DNA of 64,000 bases from Anaeromyxobacter sp. (GCA_016718565.1 JADKCZ010000008.1:124001-188000); one strand, 5' to 3'; positions 42,041 through 51,550 are shown, numbered from the stretch's first letter. Numbers and translations are program-made. Notes: a model not told the origin generated them from the sequence alone.

Positions 42041-43457
42041 GGAGGCCGCCCGCCTCCTTCTTCTTGGCCGCCCGGGCCTTCTTGGCCTTCGGCGCCACCA
42101 CAGGCATGCGCTCGGCCCGGCCGATCCACTCGGCCGTCGAGGGCTCCTCGGCCACCCGCGCCACCAGCCGCGCCCGCTCGGCGTCGAGGCGTCCCTCGGC
42201 CAGCGCAGCTCGCAGGGAGGGGAGCGAATGGAGCCGACGCTCCAGCGCGATGCGCTGCTCCACCGAGCGGACCGAGAGCCCCAGCCGCTCCTTGCAGTAA
42301 TGGGAGAAGGAGACGAACTGCATGTCTCGCCAGAGCCCGAGCATGCGCACCAGGAGCGCCAGATGGCCGAGGAGTGACTCCCAGCGCTCCCGCAGGGCCG
42401 CCAGCTCCCGCAGGGTGGCGTCGAGCCGGGCCGGGTGGACGGCCTCGTCCACCGCCGGCGCCGTCACCCGCGGACTCTCCTCCAGGAACTCCCAGCGGCG
42501 GGTCTCCTCCTCGAGGTACGCCTCGAGCTCGGCGCGCCAGCCCGGCGCCGCGTGCGTCGCTCCGTCCGCCGCGTAGCCGCCGGAGCCCGCGGCGGCCCGA
42601 TCCTCCAGTGACTCGCCGCGCCAGTCCGCCAGCGCACCAGCCACCACCTCGTCGTCGGCCTCGTCGGCGCCGTACGCGCCCAGGTACTCCTGCGCCACCG
42701 CCTCCAGCCGCTGCCAGCGCGGCGCCCCCTCGCCCAGCACGCCCCCGGCGAGATCGAGCGCACGCAGCAGCGCATCGCGGGCCCCGCTGGAGACCTCCAG
42801 CGAGACGCGCTGCCAGGGCTCGCCGCCCTTCTCCTCGCCGTCGAGGTGCTCGGCCTCCGGTGGCGCCTCGTCCGCCGAGGCCTCCGCCCCCGCCGCAGGC
42901 GCCTGCGCAGCACTCGCCGCGGCTCCAGCGCCCGCCGGCGCCGCACGCGCCTGCGCAGCCCGCACCGCCGCCACCAGCCCACGGACCGTGAGCGCCTGCG
43001 CCCGCTCCACCCAGGCCGCCTCGTCGGCCCCCACCGCGACCGGCACGATCTCCTCGGCCGCACGGATGCTCACCGCCCCGGACCGGACCGCCGCCCGGAG
43101 CAGCGGCCTCTCCACCATCGACCGCCCCAGGCGCGCCATGACCTGGCCGGTGCGCGCCGCCACGCCGAGTCGCTCCCGAGCGTAGTCGCCCACGCCGGAC
43201 CAGCCGAGGGAGAGGAGCCGGTCGCCCATGGAGAGCGCCCCCAGCCCCTCGCAGAGCGCGACGTCGATGGCGGCGCGCCCTCGCGCCACCCGGACCAGCA
43301 GCCCGTCGAGGAGGACTGCCGCCTCGTCGCGCAGCACCGAGCGCCGTTCACACGGGGTCGTCACCTCCAGCACCCGCACCGCCTCCTCGAGCGCCGCCGG
43401 AGGAGCGGCGGGGCCCGAGGAGGCGGGGTGGGCGGGACTGGCGGCATAGCTGCACAT
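41871..43457 (-). pseudogene. DUF222/HNH-endonuclease-type protein, C-terminal HNH part lost
   Basis: The frame encodes 528 residues from the ATG at 43457. The N-terminal and middle parts look like the paired helical DUF222-like repeats seen in myxobacterial HNH proteins (GLGALSMGDRLLSLGWSGVGDYARERLGVAART; MQFVSFSHYCKERLGLSVRSVEQRIALERRL). The recognisable part ends at a Lys-rich stretch (APKAKKARAAKKK) near 42050. The remaining 58 or so codons are the antisense of the VOC gene and read as Arg/Pro low complexity. No HNH motif is present, so the nuclease domain is probably gone. A strong promoter lies just upstream. Confidence 0.65.
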
Positions 43458-43466
43458 CTGTTCAGT

Positions 43467-43495
43467 ATGATACGCCCGAGGTCTGACGATGTGAA
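43467..43495 (-). promoter_or_regulatory. strong sigma-70-type promoter of DUF222 gene
   Basis: TTCACA (43495-43490), exactly 17 bases and TATCAT (43472-43467), both five of six to consensus. The start falls about three bases before the ATG at 43457, so the message is leaderless. Confidence 0.7.
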
Positions 43496-43573
43496 GGCTC
43501 CACTCGGGGTGTCCTCGTCGCTGGCAGGTGCCTTGCGATGGACGGTCCCGATGGACCATCACCCGCGCCACCT

Positions 43574-43605
43574 TCTGTGTTGTTCGGGCGCCCGGACAAC
43601 ACAGA
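43574..43605. repeat. 32-base inverted repeat with 16-base arms
   Basis: Left arm TCTGTGTTGTTCGGGC and right arm GCCCGGACAACACAGA are complementary over all 16 positions except one T-G, and there is no spacer. It sits in the 299-base intergenic stretch 43458-43756 between divergent genes. No U-tract follows. Apart from this and the minus-strand promoter I see no other element there. Confidence 0.8.
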
Positions 43606-43756
43606 CGGGGCGTGCGCCTCCCCGGGCCGCGAACCGAGGCGCAGCCAGGCGCCGCGGGTGCGGGAGTCCCTTGCGGAGGCGGGGACGCCGTCCCTACATT
43701 CCCGGCGAGCCAGGCTGGGCGTCGAGCCAGCGGCGCGGCTCCAACGGGAGATCAGG

Positions 43757-44320
43757 ATGGCCAACACCGTCGATGCTGCGATCGCCACGATGATCGCGAA
43801 CTACCAGAAGAACACGGGCAAGCCCCTGGAGGCGTGGGTCGCCCTCGCCCGCAAGGAGAAGCTCTCGAAGCACGGCGAGATCGTGAAGTGGCTCAAGGAG
43901 CGCCACGGGCTGGGTCACGGCTACGCGAACCTCGCCGCGCAGCGCACCCTGGCGGCCGATGCGCCCGGGCCCGCGGGCGAGGACCCGGTGGCGCTCCAGT
44001 ACGCAGGCGCCAAGGCGGCGCTCAGACCCGCCTACGACAAGCTCGCGAAGGCGGTCTCGAAGTTCGGCGGCGACGTCGAGCTCTCGCCCAAGAAGGGCTA
44101 CGTGAGCCTTCGCCGCAAGAAGCAGTTCGGCCTGGTGCAGCCCTCGACGGCCGACCGGCTGGACGTCGGCATCAACCTGAAGGGCGTCGCCCCCAGTGGC
44201 CGGCTGGAAGCCTCCGGCAGCTTCAGCGCCATGGTGAGCCACCGCGTGCGGGTGACGAAGGCCGCCGAGATCGACGCCGCGCTCATCGGGTGGCTGCGCG
44301 CCGCCTACGACCAGGCCTAG
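43757..44320 (+). CDS. DUF4287/DUF5655-domain protein
   Basis: A 187-residue cytoplasmic protein. The N-terminal ~70 residues (ATMIANYQKNTGKPLEAWVALARKE and GEIVKWLKERHGLGHGYANLAA) match the DUF4287 pattern, with its conserved TGKpleeW and HGlghgyAn. The second part (YDKLAKAVSKFGGDVELSPKKGYVSLRRKKQFGLVQPSTADRLDVGINLKG) matches DUF5655. Function is unknown for both. GGGAG eight bases before the ATG supports the start. Confidence 0.9.
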   Translation: MANTVDAAIATMIANYQKNTGKPLEAWVALARKEKLSKHGEIVKWLKERHGLGHGYANLAAQRTLAADAPGPAGEDPVALQYAGAKAALRPAYDKLAKAVSKFGGDVELSPKKGYVSLRRKKQFGLVQPSTADRLDVGINLKGVAPSGRLEASGSFSAMVSHRVRVTKAAEIDAALIGWLRAAYDQA

Positions 44321-44325
44321 GCGCG

Positions 44326-44356
44326 GTCGCGGGGCAGGCGCCTGCCTCCTCGCGAC
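44326..44356. terminator. hairpin between convergent DUF4287 and ppa genes
   Basis: Outer arms GTCGCG and CGCGAC enclose the exact palindrome GGCAGGC-GCCTGCC. It lies between convergent stops and could end transcription from both sides. Confidence 0.5.
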
Positions 44357-44378
44357 GATGCGCGCTCCCTGGCGCGGG

Positions 44379-44972
44379 CTACTTCGCCTTCCCGCCCTTC
44401 CCCCGCTTCGCCTTCGGCGCCACCTGCGGCCCCTTCAGCCGGTCCACCTCCGAGTCGTAGAGCTTGATGGCCTCGCGCAGCACCTGCAGGGCCACCGTGC
44501 GCCCCTGCGGCTCGCTCACCACCACCTTCTTGTTCTCCAGGGCCTTGTAGTCCTGGAAGAACCGCTTCAGCTCGCGCAGCCGGTGGGGCGGCAGCTCGGA
44601 GACGTCGGTGTAGTCGGAGTAGTTGGGGTCGTTGGCGTGCACCGCGATGAGCTTGTCGTCCAGCCCCTTGTCGTCGCGCATCTTCATCACGCCGATGACC
44701 TTGGCCCGCATGATGGAGAGCGGCTGGATGACCTCGGAGCAGAGCACCAGGATGTCGAGCGGGTCGCCGTCGTCGCAGTAGGTGCGCGGCACGAAGCCGT
44801 AGTTGGCCGGGTAGTGCACCGCCGAGAAGAGGATGCGGTCCACCATGAGCAGGCCGGTCGACTTGTCGAGCTCGTACTTCACCTTCGAGCCGGTGGCGAT
44901 CTCGATGACGGCCGGGATGGCGTCCTCGATGTAGCGGGGCAGCTCGACGTCGTGCCAGGGGTGGTGGGCCAC
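44379..44972 (-). CDS. ppa: inorganic pyrophosphatase (family I)
   Basis: Hydrolyses pyrophosphate to phosphate. 197 residues. The active-site block YPANYGFVPRTYCDDGDPLDILV carries the signature DGDPLD; further residues are KVKYELDKSTG, KMRDDKGLDDKLIAV and the late RFFQDYKALENKKV. The usual EDHGD/ENTGD variants aside, the acidic cluster is complete. A Lys/Gly-rich C-terminal tail (PKAKRGKGGKAK) is an addition to the family core. GTG start with AGAGG upstream. Confidence 0.96.
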   Translation of the reverse strand: MAHHPWHDVELPRYIEDAIPAVIEIATGSKVKYELDKSTGLLMVDRILFSAVHYPANYGFVPRTYCDDGDPLDILVLCSEVIQPLSIMRAKVIGVMKMRDDKGLDDKLIAVHANDPNYSDYTDVSELPPHRLRELKRFFQDYKALENKKVVVSEPQGRTVALQVLREAIKLYDSEVDRLKGPQVAPKAKRGKGGKAK

Positions 44973-45004
44973 TGCGGTCCTCTCGGGGTGGGCGGGGCGG
45001 CCGG

Positions 45005-45928
45005 CTAGATGCCGCCGCCGTGGGAGAACTTGGCGTCGCGGTTCTCGGCCTGGGTGATGCGGCTGTTGGGCGGCACCCCGGTGGTGAGCCAGACGTTGCC
45101 GCCGATGGAGGAGCCCCTGCCGATGACGTTGCGCCCCAGGATGGTGGCGCCGGCGTAGATCACCACGTCGTCCTCGACGATGGGGTGGCGATCGATGCCC
45201 TTGATGGGCTTGCCGTGCTCGTCGAGCGGGAAGCTCTTGGCCCCCAGCGTGACGCCCTGGTAGAGCCGCACCCGCGCGCCGATCTTGCTGGTCTCGCCCA
45301 CCACCACGCCGGTGCCGTGGTCGATGAAGAACTTCTCGCCGATGGCCGCGCCCGGGTGGATGTCGATGCCGGTGAGGGTGTGGGCGTACTCGGTGATGAT
45401 GCGCGGGATGAGCGGCACGCCCTGCAGGTGCAGCGCGTGGGCGATGCGCTGGTTGGTGACGGCGAAGATGCCCGGGTAGGCGAAGATGGCCTCGTCGCGG
45501 CTCTTGAGCGCCGGGTCGCCCTCGTAGGCCGCCTCCACGTCGGAGGCGCAGAGCCGGCGGATCTCCGGCACCTGCACCAGGAAGGCCGCCACCGCCTCGC
45601 GGGCCGCCGCGGCGCAGTGGGCGCAGCCGTGGTAGTCGTGCCGCTCCGAGAAGGCGCAGGCGCGCCGCACCTGCTCCTCCAGCGCCCGCGCGGCCTTCTC
45701 CAGCGTCGAGCCGATGTAGTAGTGCAGGCTCTCCTCGCGCAGGTCGGCGGTGCCGAAGTAGCCCGGGAAGATCACCGAGCGCAGCGCCTCCACGATCTCG
45801 ATGACCGCCTCTCGCGCCGGCAGCACCGCCTGGCCGCCGGGGATGCCGGCCAGTCCGTTGGCCCCCTTGACCAGCTGCTCGACGATGTCGCGGAGGTTCA
45901 CCTCCGCCGCCTTCCTCGGCTCGCTCAC
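45005..45928 (-). CDS. cysE: serine O-acetyltransferase (long form)
   Basis: First step of cysteine synthesis, serine plus acetyl-CoA to O-acetylserine. 307 residues. The N-terminal helical domain includes HYYIGSTLEKAARALEEQV. The left-handed beta-helix follows: GIDIHPGAAIGEKFFIDHGTGVVVGETSKIGARVRLYQGVTLGAKSF with the catalytic His pair, then hexapeptide turns to RGSSIGGNVWLTTGV. A CAHCAAAAR motif in the helical part is unusual. The GTG start overlaps the cysK stop as GTGA. Confidence 0.95.
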   Translation of the reverse strand: MSEPRKAAEVNLRDIVEQLVKGANGLAGIPGGQAVLPAREAVIEIVEALRSVIFPGYFGTADLREESLHYYIGSTLEKAARALEEQVRRACAFSERHDYHGCAHCAAAAREAVAAFLVQVPEIRRLCASDVEAAYEGDPALKSRDEAIFAYPGIFAVTNQRIAHALHLQGVPLIPRIITEYAHTLTGIDIHPGAAIGEKFFIDHGTGVVVGETSKIGARVRLYQGVTLGAKSFPLDEHGKPIKGIDRHPIVEDDVVIYAGATILGRNVIGRGSSIGGNVWLTTGVPPNSRITQAENRDAKFSHGGGI

Positions 45929-46857
45929 TTGGGCTGCTCCTCGAAGAGCCAGGTGGAGAGGTAGCGCTCGCCGGTGTCCGGCAGCACCACCACGATGAGC
46001 TTCCCGGCGTTCTCCGGCCGCTGGGCCACCTGCACGGCCGCCCAGGCGGCGGCGCCGCAGGAGATGCCCGAGAGGATCCCCTCCTCGCGGGAGAGGCGCC
46101 GCGCCCAGGCGCCCGAGTCCTCGTTGGAGACCTGGATGACCTCGTCGAGGATGGCCGTGTTGAGCACCTTGGGCACGAAGCCCGGGCCCCAGCCCTGGAT
46201 CTTGTGGGGCCCCGGCTTGCCGCCGGAGATGACCGCCGAGTCCTTGGGCTCGGCGGCGATGATCCTGATCTTCGGGTTCCTGGCCTTGAGGACCTCGCCC
46301 ACGCCGGTGATGGTGCCGCCGGTGCCGGTGCCGCCCACGAAGATGTCCACCTTCCCGTCGGTGTCCCGCCAGATCTCCTCGGCGGTGGTGCGCCGGTGGA
46401 TCTCCGGGTTGGCCGGGTTCTCGAACTGCTGCAGCACCAGGTAGCGCGGGTCCTCGGCCGCCATGGCGTTGGCCTTGGCGATGGCCCCCTTCATGCCCTC
46501 GGCGCCCGGGGTCAGCACCAGCTCGGCGCCCAGCGCCAGCAGGATGCGCCGCCGCTCCACCGACATGGTCTCCGGCATGGTCAGCACCAGCCTCAGGCCC
46601 TTGGCCGCGGCGGTGAAGGCCAGGCCGATGCCGGTGTTGCCGGAGGTGGGCTCGAGCAGGATGGTGTCCGGGCGGATGGTCCCGGCCCGCTCGGCCGCCT
46701 CGATCATGGCCACGCCGATCCGGTCCTTGACCGACGAGAGCGGGTTGAAGCTCTCCAGCTTGGCCACCACCGTGGCGCCGGCGCCGTCGGTGATCCGGTT
46801 GAGCCGGACCAGCGGCGTGTTGCCCACCAGCTTCGTGACGTCGTCCGCGATGCGCAT
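45925..46857 (-). CDS. cysK: cysteine synthase A (O-acetylserine sulfhydrylase)
   Basis: PLP enzyme making cysteine from O-acetylserine and sulfide. 310 residues from the ATG at 46857, which has GGAGGA eight bases upstream. LVGNTPLVRLNRI starts the fold, SSVKDRIG carries the PLP Lys, EPTSGNTGIGLAF binds the substrate, and GTGTGGTITGVG binds the PLP phosphate. The C-terminal SGISCGAAAWAA and LPDTGERYLST are typical. Coupled to cysE, so both partners of the cysteine synthase complex are made together. Confidence 0.97.
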   Translation of the reverse strand: MRIADDVTKLVGNTPLVRLNRITDGAGATVVAKLESFNPLSSVKDRIGVAMIEAAERAGTIRPDTILLEPTSGNTGIGLAFTAAAKGLRLVLTMPETMSVERRRILLALGAELVLTPGAEGMKGAIAKANAMAAEDPRYLVLQQFENPANPEIHRRTTAEEIWRDTDGKVDIFVGGTGTGGTITGVGEVLKARNPKIRIIAAEPKDSAVISGGKPGPHKIQGWGPGFVPKVLNTAILDEVIQVSNEDSGAWARRLSREEGILSGISCGAAAWAAVQVAQRPENAGKLIVVVLPDTGERYLSTWLFEEQPK

Positions 46858-46930
46858 GTGCCGCTCCTCCGTGATGGCGGATACCACGCCGGCCTCCCCC
46901 CGGCCAGCCGGGAGGCGGGGCCCAGGGGGT

Positions 46931-49036
46931 CTACGCCGGACCGCCCTCCTCCGCCAGCGCCCGATCGATGTCGTCCTCGGTGGGCGCCGCCGCCCCCCCC
47001 GGGGCGGCCGCCTCGTCCGCCCCCCCGCCCTCGTCCGCGGCGGGCCCGGGGCCGCCGCCGGGCGGGTGGAAGAAGGCGTGCACCGCGGCGGCCTGCTTCT
47101 CGCCGAACCCCTCCACCAGCCGCAGCTCCTCCGGGGTGGCCTGGCGCACCCGCTTCAGGGCCCCGAAGTGGCGCAGCAGGGCCCGCTTGCGCCCGTCGCC
47201 GATGCCCGGGATGGCCTCCAGCACGCTCTGGAAGTTCCGCTCCCGCCGCAGCTTGCGGTGGAAGGTGATGGCGAAGCGGTGGGCCTCGTCGCGCAGCCGG
47301 GTCAGCAGGAACAGCTCGGCGGAGTTCTGCCGCAGCACCAGCGGGTCCTTGCGCCCGGGCAGGAAGACCCGCTCGGGCGTGCGCTCGGCCTCGGGCACGA
47401 AGCCCTTCTCGGCCGCCTCCGCCGCGTCGGCCAGCGCCCCGGCGGCCCCGCCCGCCCCGCGGCCGCGCCGGCTGCGCCGCGACACCACCCGGGTGGCGCC
47501 CAGGTCGCCGCTGACCAGCCGCGACTTGGCCAGGCCGATCAGCTCCACGAAGGGCGCCTCGGGGCTGCCCGGCACCGGCTTCACCGGCACGCCCAGGTCG
47601 CGCGCCGCCGCCAGCGCCGCGTTGAGCTGTCCCTTGCCGCCGTCGATGACGATCAGGTCCGGCAGGGCGCCCTCGGCCAGGCCGCGCCGGAGCCGCCGCA
47701 CCAGCACCTCGTGCAGCATGGCGAAGTCGTCCTGCCCGGCCACGCCCTTCACCTTGTAGCGGCGGTAGCCGGCCTTGTCGGGCTCGCCGTCGCGCATCGA
47801 GACGCCCGAGCCGACCGCCAGGGCCCCCTGGAAGGTGGAGATGTCGTAGCACTCCATCCAGCGCGGCGGCCGGGCCAGCGAGAGGCCGCGGGTCAGCCCC
47901 AGCAGCGCCTCCTCGCGCCGCTCGTCGCGCTCGTGCCACTGGGTGAAGCTCTGGGCGGCGTTGCGGGCCGCCCCCTCCAGCAGCTCCACCTTGGCCCCGC
48001 GCTGCGGCGTGAGCAGGCGCACCCGGCGGCCCCGCCCCTCCGAGAGCACCTCGGCCAGCGCCTCGGCCCCGTCCGGCTCGAGCGGCAGCAGCACCTCCTC
48101 GGGCGCCGGCGCCTGCTCGTAGTAGGCCGCCAGGAACTGCGAGAGGATCTCCGGGTCGCCGGCCGCCTGCCCGCGGAACGGGAAGGCCCGCGCGTCGATG
48201 AGCCGCCCGGCCCGCATCACCATCACCTGCACCACCAGGTCCGGCCCCTCGCGGTGCAGCCCCACCACGTCGCGGTCGGCGCCGTCCCCCAGCATGACCC
48301 GCTGGGTCTCGAGCGAGCGGGCCACGGCGCGGAGCTGGTCGCGCAGCCTGGCCGCCTCCTCGAAGCGCAGGGCGCCGGCCGCCTCCGCCATGCGGGCCTC
48401 CAGCCGCGCCGCCAGCTCCGGCTCGCGCCCCTCCAGGAAGGCCACCGCGTCCTGCACCGAGGCGGCGTACTCCTCCTGCGGCACCTCGTAGACGCAGGGG
48501 CCGGGGCAGCGCTTGATCTGGTACAGGATGCAGGGCCGGCGCCGGGTGGCCAGCACGTGGTCGGTGCAGGTGCGCAGCTGGAAGTGGCGGTTGATGAGCT
48601 TGAGCGTCTCGCGGATCGACCAGGCCGAGCTGAACGGCCCGAAGTAGCGCGCCTGCGGGTCGCGGGCCTCCTTGGCCCGGCGCACCTCCAGGCGCGGGTA
48701 CGGGTGGGTCGGGTCGAGCCTGAGGACGATGAAGGTCTTGTCGTCCCGGAAGACCACGTTGAAGCGCGGCCGGTGCTTCTTGATGAGCTCGTTCTCGAGG
48801 AGCACCGCCTCCTTCTCGGAGCGGGTGACGATCACCTCGATGGCGCCCAGCAGCTGGTCGAGCAGGGCCACGAAGGCCCGCTCGTCGGCCCGCGGCGCCC
48901 CGAAGTAGGAGCGGACGCGGCTGCGCAGGCTGGAGGCCTTGCCCACGTAGACCACCACCCCGGCCCGGTCCTTCATGAGGTAGCAGCCGGGGGCGGCGGG
49001 CAGGTCGTCGAGGGTGCGCTGGAGGGCGGCGTCCAT
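46931..49036 (-). CDS. uvrC: excinuclease ABC subunit C
   Basis: Dual-incision nuclease of nucleotide excision repair. 701 residues. The GIY-YIG domain starts GCYLMKDRAGVVVYVGKASSLRSRVRSYF. A cysteine region (CTDHVLATRRRPCILYQIKRCPGPC) and the UVR motif near residue 215-245 bind UvrB. The RNase-H-like C-terminal nuclease has DLIVIDGGKGQLNAAL and HRFAITFHRKLR, and two HhH motifs follow (IPGIGDGRKRALLRHFGALKRVRQATPEEL). An extra acidic, Ala-rich tail of some 50 residues is added. uvrB lies 10 kb away. Confidence 0.97.
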   Translation of the reverse strand: MDAALQRTLDDLPAAPGCYLMKDRAGVVVYVGKASSLRSRVRSYFGAPRADERAFVALLDQLLGAIEVIVTRSEKEAVLLENELIKKHRPRFNVVFRDDKTFIVLRLDPTHPYPRLEVRRAKEARDPQARYFGPFSSAWSIRETLKLINRHFQLRTCTDHVLATRRRPCILYQIKRCPGPCVYEVPQEEYAASVQDAVAFLEGREPELAARLEARMAEAAGALRFEEAARLRDQLRAVARSLETQRVMLGDGADRDVVGLHREGPDLVVQVMVMRAGRLIDARAFPFRGQAAGDPEILSQFLAAYYEQAPAPEEVLLPLEPDGAEALAEVLSEGRGRRVRLLTPQRGAKVELLEGAARNAAQSFTQWHERDERREEALLGLTRGLSLARPPRWMECYDISTFQGALAVGSGVSMRDGEPDKAGYRRYKVKGVAGQDDFAMLHEVLVRRLRRGLAEGALPDLIVIDGGKGQLNAALAAARDLGVPVKPVPGSPEAPFVELIGLAKSRLVSGDLGATRVVSRRSRRGRGAGGAAGALADAAEAAEKGFVPEAERTPERVFLPGRKDPLVLRQNSAELFLLTRLRDEAHRFAITFHRKLRRERNFQSVLEAIPGIGDGRKRALLRHFGALKRVRQATPEELRLVEGFGEKQAAAVHAFFHPPGGGPGPAADEGGGADEAAAPGGAAAPTEDDIDRALAEEGGPA

Positions 49037-49278
49037 GGGCGGCGCCTACTTTGTCGCGGCGCGGGCGCGCGTGCCACCCCGGCGCACGCCGCACCCGCTC
49101 CGCCCACACCGCCCAGCGCGCGGCGACCCCGCCCCGGGCCGGGGCCCGCCACCCTGGGCCCCCCGGCACCCGGCCGGTGCGTGGGTCCTCCCGGCCGACC
49201 CGGCCCAGTGTCCACGGCCGCTTCGCCCGCCCGGCGGCGCCCGGACCGGCTGGCCGCCGGCGTGCACTCCACGGCCCC

Positions 49279-49797
49279 ATGACCAGCCTCCGCCTCGCGC
49301 TCGCGGCCGCCCTCCTGCCCCTCCTCACCGCCTGCACCGCCATCATCCCCATCGACGTGGCCCGGGAGATCACCCTGCGCTCGCCCGCCGGGGCCTTCGA
49401 GGCCACCCAGGCCATCGACCTCAGCGCCGACGAGGCGGTCTGGGAGAAGCGGGACAAGGTGGACGCCGTCTCGGTGGACGAGCTCACCGCCACGGTGGTC
49501 TGGGTGGGCGCCGGCCACCAGGCCCAGGCCGTCGACCTGGCCCTCCGCTTCCGCGCCGAGGACGCCCCGGCCGACGGCAGCCAGGACCTCGGGGTGGGCA
49601 CCCTGGCCGGCCTGCGGTTCGAGGTGGGGGCCAGCGTCACCGTGCCGGGCTCGGCGGCGCTCGACCTCTTCCTGGCCGAGGTCCTCCAGGGGAGCGGCCG
49701 CTTCACCGCCATGGGCGCGGGCACCCTGGACGGGGCCGCCGACGCCGTCATCGAGCTGCGCCTGAAGGGCTCGGTGGCCTACAAGATCGCCGGGTAG
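49279..49797 (+). CDS. small lipoprotein of unknown function
   Basis: A 172-residue lipoprotein: SLRLALAAALLPLLTACTA has the lipobox (LTAC). The mature domain is beta-rich with alternating strands (VDELTATVVWVGAGHQAQAVDLALRFRAED, LRFEVGASVTVPGSAALDLFLAEVL, AVIELRLKGSVAYKIAG), of no family I recognise with certainty. The 242 bases before it (49037-49278) contain only GC-rich sequence with no clear signal. Confidence 0.8.
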   Translation: MTSLRLALAAALLPLLTACTAIIPIDVAREITLRSPAGAFEATQAIDLSADEAVWEKRDKVDAVSVDELTATVVWVGAGHQAQAVDLALRFRAEDAPADGSQDLGVGTLAGLRFEVGASVTVPGSAALDLFLAEVLQGSGRFTAMGAGTLDGAADAVIELRLKGSVAYKIAG

Positions 49798-49848
49798 CCG
49801 CGCCAGGCCGGGGCGGGCATCGGCCCCGCGGGCCCCGGCGCAAGCGCC

Positions 49849-51426
49849 TCAGCCCCGCGGCGCCAGCGCCGACGGCAGCCAGGGGAAGAGCTGCACCAGC
49901 TCGGGCGCGCCCTGCCACAGCGCGGCCCGCACCGCCGGCAGGGCCGAGGCGGCCAGCGCCGCCACCATGGGGCGCAGCGCCCGGTCGGCCTCGTCGGGCT
50001 CCAGGTCCACCGAGAGGTCGGAGCTGCGCCCCTCGGCCAGGTCCGCCAGCAGCTCCAGCAGCGCCGCCTCGGGCAGCTCCGGGGTGAGCCGGCGCGCCAG
50101 CTCGCGGGCCGCCGCGGCGTCGCCGGAGGCCAGCAGCGCCACGCCCAGCCGCAGCCCGGCCCGGCCGGAGGGCGGCTTGCCGGCGGCGTGTGGCAGGGCC
50201 TCCAGGGCCAGCGGCAGGTCCCCGGCCAGCAGCGCCCCCTCGCCGACCGCGTCGTGCAGCTCCGGCGGGTGGCCCCAGGCCGCCCCGTGCACGCTGGCGA
50301 AGGCCGCCACCCCGCGGGCCCCGCCGCGGGCCCGGTGCAGCGCCACCGCGGCCAGCAGCGCCTCGGGGTCGCGCGGGGCCAGCTCCAGCGCCTCCTCGGT
50401 GCGGGCCAGGGCGCCCTCCACGTCGCCGCGGGCCAGCGCCAGCCGGGCCAGCCCGAGCAGCGGCCGCACCGTGGCCAGCTGCAGGTTCTGGGTCTCGCCC
50501 GCCAGGGCGCGGCAGCGCTCGAACTCGGCCGCGGCCACCGCCGGCCGGCCCAGCGCCTCGTTCAGCTCGGCGCGGCGCAGGTGGAAGGCGGCCGAGGGCC
50601 GGACCCGCCCGGCCCAGACGTCCAGGAAGGCCAGGGCCTGGCCGGGCACGCCGCGGTGCAGCCCGTCGGCCACCAGCGCCACCAGCTCGCCGCCGAAGTG
50701 GGCGGTGCGCAGGGGCTCCGGGTAGGCCCGGATGGCCGCCACGGCGTCGCCGGCGGCCCGCCACCAGAGCCCCCGGTCACCCCAGAAGCGGGCCTGCTCG
50801 AGCCGCTTGAAGTGGGCGTACAGGTCGGCCGGGTCGGCGGCCAGCACCTTCTCCAGCAGCGCCACGTCGCGCCCCTTCTTGTCGCGCGCCGAGGCCCGGG
50901 CCCGCACGTAGCCCAGGTGGTCGACGAAGCCGTCCAGGTGGACCTGGCGCCGCCCGGTCCGCCCCAGGTAGGCCCGCACCGCCTCGCCGACGTCCTCGTG
51001 CACGGCGTGGCGGAACAGGATGGCCGGGTCTCGGCGGAACAGGCGCAGCAGCCGGGTCTCGCGCAGGTGGCCGTGTGGCAGGCGGTTGCGCATGAGCACG
51101 GTGGCCGCGCCGGCCCGCTGGTCCTCCAGCACGGCGCGGGCCGAGGCCACCAGCTCCGGCGAGACCAGCTCGTCGGCGTCCAGCACCACCACCCAGTCGC
51201 CGCTGGCCGCCTCCAGGGAGACGTTGCGGGCCGCCGAGAAGTCGCCGGTCCACTCGCGGCGCAGCAGCCTGGCGCCGGCGGCCTCCAGCAGCCGCGGGGT
51301 CCGGTCGGTGGAGCCGGTGTCCACCGCCACCAGCTCGTCCCACAGGCCGCGGGCGTGGTCGAGGAAGCGTGGGAGGAGCTCCTCCTCGTCTCGCAGGATC
51401 ATGCAGAGGGACAGGCGCGCGGCCAT
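49849..51426 (-). CDS. family 2 glycosyltransferase with C-terminal helical repeats
   Basis: A 525-residue protein. The N-terminal GT-A domain: LSLCMILRDEEELLPRFLDHA, VAVDTGSTDRTPRLLEAAGA, DFSAARNVSLEAASGDWVVVLDADE with the DxD motif, and RLFRRDPAILFRHAVHEDV. From about residue 215 it becomes a long TPR-like helical array (AFHLRRAELNEALGRPAVAAAEFERC, LGLARLALARGDVEGALARTEEALELAPRDPEAL). Such fusions glycosylate proteins or surface glycans; the acceptor is unknown. Divergent from pepT. Confidence 0.9.
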   Translation of the reverse strand: MAARLSLCMILRDEEELLPRFLDHARGLWDELVAVDTGSTDRTPRLLEAAGARLLRREWTGDFSAARNVSLEAASGDWVVVLDADELVSPELVASARAVLEDQRAGAATVLMRNRLPHGHLRETRLLRLFRRDPAILFRHAVHEDVGEAVRAYLGRTGRRQVHLDGFVDHLGYVRARASARDKKGRDVALLEKVLAADPADLYAHFKRLEQARFWGDRGLWWRAAGDAVAAIRAYPEPLRTAHFGGELVALVADGLHRGVPGQALAFLDVWAGRVRPSAAFHLRRAELNEALGRPAVAAAEFERCRALAGETQNLQLATVRPLLGLARLALARGDVEGALARTEEALELAPRDPEALLAAVALHRARGGARGVAAFASVHGAAWGHPPELHDAVGEGALLAGDLPLALEALPHAAGKPPSGRAGLRLGVALLASGDAAAARELARRLTPELPEAALLELLADLAEGRSSDLSVDLEPDEADRALRPMVAALAASALPAVRAALWQGAPELVQLFPWLPSALAPRG

Positions 51427-51550
51427 GGGCGCCCAAGAGACCACGGGAGGGGTGCGGTGTCGACCTCGGGCGTGTCCCGGGTGGGCGCCGCCCCCCTGCT
51501 CGCGGCGATCGGTGGCAGACTGCCGCCGCTCTCCGACCGAGGACCCCTCG

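Noticed and set aside
43458..43571. Longer DUF222 protein starting upstream of 43457
   Set aside because: The extra codons cover the -35/-10 promoter hexamers and show no conserved sequence.
43538..43756. Upstream extension of the DUF4287 gene
   Set aside because: It runs through the 32-base palindrome and is low complexity; the ATG at 43757 has GGGAG and starts the domain.
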